Origin: JBCBSZ01 sp039185015
Lineage (GTDB): Bacteria; Actinomycetota; Acidimicrobiia; Acidimicrobiales; Poriferisodalaceae
NCBI GenBank assembly: GCA_039185015.1
Contig: JBCDAU010000007.1
Span: 1-64,000, forward strand
Length of the DNA stretch: 64,000 nt
Direction of reading: 5' to 3'
Under the pieces are notes generated by a model. The model was not told where the DNA came from and searched no databases. It worked only from the letters and a program-made list of their open reading frames with translations. The first letter of the stretch is position 1; every line of letters begins with the position of its first letter. This document shows positions 60,759 to 64,000 of the stretch, piece after piece. The position numbers and the translations under genes were made by a program.

Positions 60759-63107
60759 GTGGAGGAGTATCGACCGGGGACCGCGTTCAGCGGGGTGGTC
60801 GGCCGGACCGTCGAGGAGTCCTCGCCGGCCTGGCCCGAGCCGCGGAGGGCTCGCGACGGAGCGCCCAACGTCGTGTTCATCGTGCTCGACGACACCGGCT
60901 TCGGTCAGCTCGGCTGCTACGGGGCGCCGATCGACACGCCGAACCTCGACCGACTCGCGGCCGGTGGTCTTCGCTACCGCAACATGCACACGACGGCGCT
61001 GTGCTCGCCGACTCGCTCGTGCGTGCTGACCGGACGCAACCACCACTCCAACGGCTTGGCCTGCATCACCGAGGCATCGACCGGTTTCCCCGGCTCCAAC
61101 GGCAACATCCCGCACGAGAACGGGTTCATCGCCGAGATCCTCCAGGGCGAGGGCTACAACACCTACGCCCTCGGCAAGTGGCACCTCACGCCGGCCGATC
61201 AGATCTCGGCGGCCGGGCCCTACGACCGGTGGCCGCTCGGGCGTGGCTTCGAGCGGTTCTACGGCTTCATGGGTGGGGAGACGCACCAGTACTACCCGGA
61301 GCTCGTCCACGACAACCACCAGGTCGAGCCGCCGGCGACGCCGGAGGAGGGGTACCACGTCACCGAGGACCTGGTCGACCAGGCGATCTCCTACATCGCG
61401 GATGCGAAGCAGGTCGCACCCGACAAGCCGTTCTTCATGTACTTCTGCCCCGGGGCCATGCACGCACCCCACCACGTGCGACGGGAGTGGTCCGATCGGT
61501 ACCGGGGCCGCTTCGACGACGGCTGGGACGCATACCGGGACGAGACGTTCGCTCGACAGAAGGAGCTCGGCATCGTGCCGCCCGATGCCGAGCTGTCTCG
61601 GCACGACCCCGACGTGGCCCGTTGGGAGGACTGCTCCGCCGACGAGCGGCGCCTCTACGCACGGATGATGGAGGTCTACGCGGGCTTCCTCACCCACACC
61701 GATCACCACATCGGGCGGATGCTCGACTTCCTCGAGCAGCTCGGCGAGCTCGACAACACCATCGTGATGGTGATCTCTGACAACGGCGCGAGCTCCGAAG
61801 GTGGTCCCCACGGTTCGGTCAACGAGAACCTGTTCTTCAACAACGTGCCCGAGTCGCTCGAGGAGAACCTCGCCCAGATCGACGAGCTCGGCGGGCCCGA
61901 CACGTTCAACCACTACGCCTGGGGCTGGACCTTCGCCGGCAACACCCCGTTCCGCCGTTGGAAGCGCGAGACCTACCGCGGTGGGATCTCCGACCCGTTC
62001 ATCGTGCACTGGCCGGCCGGCATCTCCGCTCGCGGGGAGGTCCGGACGCAGTACACCCATGCCGTCGACATGATGCCGACCGTCCTCGATGCGCTCGGGA
62101 TCGAGGTGCCGACGTCGATCAAGGGCGTGGCGCAGTCGCCGGTCGAGGGCGTGAGCTTCGCCCACACCTTCGACGACGCGGAGGCGCCGTCATTGCGCTC
62201 GACGCAGTACTTCGAGATGCTCGGCCACCGCTCGCTCTACCACGACGGCTGGCGGGCGGTGTGCCCCTGGCCAGGCACGTCGTTCAGCGAGTCGGGGCGC
62301 TCCTTCGGCGACCCGATCTCGAAGGAGCAGCTCACCGAGCTCGACGCCACGGCATGGGAGCTGTACCACGTGGCCGAGGACTTCGCGGAGAACCACGACG
62401 TGGCCGCCGAGCACCGAGACCGGCTGATCGAGATGATCGCCACCTGGTACGTCGAGGCGGGCAGGTACGGGGTGCTGCCGGTCGACGGCCGCGGCACGTC
62501 GCGTCTCGCCGAGGAGCGTCCCACGATCGCGGCCCCTCGGACGTCCTACACGTACTACCCGGGCACCCAGGCCGTGCCCACCAACGCAGCGGCGATCGTC
62601 CTGAACCGCTCTCATTCCATCACCGCCGAGGTGGAGGTGCCCGAGGGCGGGGCCGACGGGATGCTCATCGAACATGGCGGCACCGACGGTGGCTACGGCC
62701 TGTACGTACTCGACGGCCGCCTGACGTGGGTACACAACTACGTTGCCCGAGAGTTCCACCACGTGCGCGCCGAGCGGCCCGTGCCTGCCGGTCGGCATCG
62801 GCTCCGGTTCGAGTTCGACGTGACGATCGAGCCCGACATCGCCGCAGGCCGCGGCGCCGGGGGCATCGGGCAGCTCTACCTCGACGGTGAGCTCGTCGGA
62901 GCCGCTGAGGTCCCCGTCACGTGCCCGCTCTCGCTGGGGCTGACGTCGGGCGTGCGAGTCGGCTGGGCGCCGGGGGCGCCCGTCGGCCCTGAGATCACCC
63001 CGCCGTTCGAGTACGGCGGCGTCATCCACTCGGTGACGGTCGACGTCTCCGGCGACCTGGTCGAGGACGACGAGGCAACGCTCCGGCGGATCATGGCCCG
63101 CCAGTAG
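60759..63107 (+). CDS. Arylsulfatase-type sulfatase
   Basis: 782 aa, type I sulfatase. The calcium-binding aspartates are in VVFIVLDDTGFGQLG, the formylglycine precursor is Cys82 in LCSPTRSCVLTGR, and the metal site is completed by VISDNGASSEGG with the central GKWHLTP lysine and histidine. The C-terminal part (about 600-782) is a beta-rich extension (GGADGMLIEHGGTDGGYGLYVLDG) as in arylsulfatase A-like bacterial enzymes. No signal peptide is seen, so it is cytoplasmic or exported by another route. It hydrolyses a sulfate ester; the substrate is unknown. It is divergent from its FGE. Confidence 0.92.
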   Translation: MEEYRPGTAFSGVVGRTVEESSPAWPEPRRARDGAPNVVFIVLDDTGFGQLGCYGAPIDTPNLDRLAAGGLRYRNMHTTALCSPTRSCVLTGRNHHSNGLACITEASTGFPGSNGNIPHENGFIAEILQGEGYNTYALGKWHLTPADQISAAGPYDRWPLGRGFERFYGFMGGETHQYYPELVHDNHQVEPPATPEEGYHVTEDLVDQAISYIADAKQVAPDKPFFMYFCPGAMHAPHHVRREWSDRYRGRFDDGWDAYRDETFARQKELGIVPPDAELSRHDPDVARWEDCSADERRLYARMMEVYAGFLTHTDHHIGRMLDFLEQLGELDNTIVMVISDNGASSEGGPHGSVNENLFFNNVPESLEENLAQIDELGGPDTFNHYAWGWTFAGNTPFRRWKRETYRGGISDPFIVHWPAGISARGEVRTQYTHAVDMMPTVLDALGIEVPTSIKGVAQSPVEGVSFAHTFDDAEAPSLRSTQYFEMLGHRSLYHDGWRAVCPWPGTSFSESGRSFGDPISKEQLTELDATAWELYHVAEDFAENHDVAAEHRDRLIEMIATWYVEAGRYGVLPVDGRGTSRLAEERPTIAAPRTSYTYYPGTQAVPTNAAAIVLNRSHSITAEVEVPEGGADGMLIEHGGTDGGYGLYVLDGRLTWVHNYVAREFHHVRAERPVPAGRHRLRFEFDVTIEPDIAAGRGAGGIGQLYLDGELVGAAEVPVTCPLSLGLTSGVRVGWAPGAPVGPEITPPFEYGGVIHSVTVDVSGDLVEDDEATLRRIMARQ

Positions 63108-63116
63108 CGGTCGGGC

Positions 63117-64000
63117 TCAGGAGGCGATGCCCAGATCGCCCGGCGCGATCAGCGTCGGCCCTGCATCATCACCTGATCGAGGCGCCAGGGCGTCAAGTCG
63201 GGCGCGGGCCGCGTCGACCACCGACGAGGCGAAGGCGTCGGGCAGGCGGGCCGGGTCGACCAGCGCGGTCTCGAGTGAGCGAGACGGCCCGACGAACACC
63301 GGTGACGGCACGGCGTCGGTGCGGCCGCGCCGTGCGCTGACGAGATCGCCGAGCGCTTGGGCGACAGCGGCGCGCCGGCGTCGACTCCGGGGCGCACGGT
63401 TGACGACGGGCAGCAGCCGAGTCGGCTCCACCCCGTGCTCGCAGAGCTCGCCGATCGTCCGGGCGAGCGCGTGGACGCCGTGGAGGTCGTCGAGGCCGAC
63501 GACGACGATCAGGTCGGCGCGGCCTGCGACCGAGCGGGCCAGGAGGTTACGGTCGGCGACGTCGGCCGAGCCGGTCGCCTCCACGCCTTCGACATCGGCA
63601 TCGACGTCGGCGACGACGAGTCGGTGCCGATCGAGGACCGAGTCGAGCGCGGCAGCGAAGGCACGGGGCCGGAGCACCGTCCAGTCTCGGTGACGGCGGA
63701 GGCCGAGCAGCAGCCGGTAGCCCCGGTCGTCCGAGGCCCAGGTGAGCTCGTCGAGCGCTGTCGGTGCCGGACGCCCGATCTGGTGCGCCTCCACGAGCTC
63801 CTGGACGCCGGGGACGACGTCGGTCGCGGCGTGGAGCATGCCGAGGTCGGCGTGGAGGGCGAGATCGGCGAGCAGGACGTCGTCGGGACGCCGGGCGTCG
63901 CCCAGTCCCTGTGAGATCGCCATCGCCACGACCGAGGTGCCGGTGCCGCCCGGACCGGTGACACCGATCAAGCGGCCGGCGACCGGCTCGTTCGTGAGGC
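63117..64000 (-). CDS. CpaE/TadZ-like ATPase (5' end outside window)
   Basis: The frame is open to the window end, giving at least 294 residues. The deviant P-loop reads GVTGPGGTGTSVVAMAI, lacking the lysines of MinD/ParA, as in the CpaE-like proteins found next to actinobacterial secretion and pilus ATPase genes. Next come DDVLLADLALHADLGML and LIVVVGLDDLHGVHALARTI, the usual strands of the fold. It should help position a tight-adherence pilus or secretion machine; the TadA and TadBC genes would lie beyond the window. It is convergent with the sulfatase gene (9-bp gap). Confidence 0.72.
   Translation of the reverse strand, partial: LTNEPVAGRLIGVTGPGGTGTSVVAMAISQGLGDARRPDDVLLADLALHADLGMLHAATDVVPGVQELVEAHQIGRPAPTALDELTWASDDRGYRLLLGLRRHRDWTVLRPRAFAAALDSVLDRHRLVVADVDADVEGVEATGSADVADRNLLARSVAGRADLIVVVGLDDLHGVHALARTIGELCEHGVEPTRLLPVVNRAPRSRRRRAAVAQALGDLVSARRGRTDAVPSPVFVGPSRSLETALVDPARLPDAFASSVVDAARARLDALAPRSGDDAGPTLIAPGDLGIAS

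Noticed and set aside
1..64000. CRISPR array, tRNA, rRNA, insertion sequence or phage genes
   Set aside because: No regularly spaced direct repeats, no clover-leaf candidate in the short gaps, and no transposase, integrase or capsid-like product were seen. The repeats at 3500-4130, 49030-49640 and 53730-54150 are protein-coding.

Overview
High-GC (about 70% by eye), gene-dense chromosomal DNA with many GTG starts, some TTG and probably CTG starts, and many 4-base NTGA stop/start overlaps. Together with mycofactocin genes, a cobalamin acyl-CoA mutase operon, NDMA-type alcohol dehydrogenase, CpaE-like ATPase and secreted proteins carrying DGGxFxFGDA repeats, this points to an actinobacterium, most probably of the Acidimicrobiia (Ilumatobacter/Iamia-like). 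That placement is inference; no rRNA or tRNA gene is present to anchor it. No intergenic stretch exceeds about 210 bp (the largest is 11155-11363), and I see no IS element, prophage or CRISPR array.

Layout. 1-3051: the 3' end of a probable substrate-binding protein, then a three-gene ABC-2 exporter. 3148-4158: a secreted protein with YadA-head-like repeats. 4170-11154 (minus): seven-gene operon (B12-binding subunit, acyl-CoA mutase, MeaB-type GTPase, thiolase, acyl-CoA ligase, flavin-type oxidase, TetR) for an unidentified acyl-CoA; a 12-bp palindrome lies upstream. 11364-13946: Hsp70 ATPase fused through one membrane segment to an extracytoplasmic beta-propeller. 13978-17393: Nudix remnant, cupin, TetR, orphan siderophore-binding lipoprotein, frameshifted Ohr/OsmC gene.

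17518-32602: two divergent operons facing each other across a 157-bp region with FadR/GntR-type palindromes. Minus side: Rieske oxygenase, GntR regulator, cupin, HyuA/HyuB hydantoinase-type pair, acyl-CoA ligase, second Rieske oxygenase. Plus side: VOC protein, SnoaL-like protein, formamidase/acetamidase, urease (fused UreAB, UreC, UreF, UreG, UreD). This reads as a pathway that oxidises and opens a nitrogen-containing compound and then recovers ammonia from amide and urea products. 32578-33180: inorganic pyrophosphatase (minus).

33336-37940: complete tyrosine/homogentisate operon (HPPD, aromatic aminotransferase, fumarylacetoacetase, homogentisate dioxygenase). 37987-47857: mycofactocin locus mftA-B-C, a minus-strand block (PIN/AbrB toxin-antitoxin, small lipoprotein, mftD), then mftE, a mycofactocin-type SDR, NDMA-dependent alcohol dehydrogenase, a MoxR ATPase/VWA pair and mftF. 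The peptide cofactor made by mftA-F is probably the redox partner of the SDR and alcohol dehydrogenase. 47950-54239: histidine phosphatase, secreted repeat-metalloprotease, glutamate dehydrogenase, flavin-binding protein, second secreted repeat protein. 54276-59675: acyl-CoA ligase, homoserine kinase, and two coupled PLP fold-type II enzymes. 59710-63107: formylglycine-generating enzyme divergent from a sulfatase. 63117-64000: CpaE-like ATPase running off the window end.
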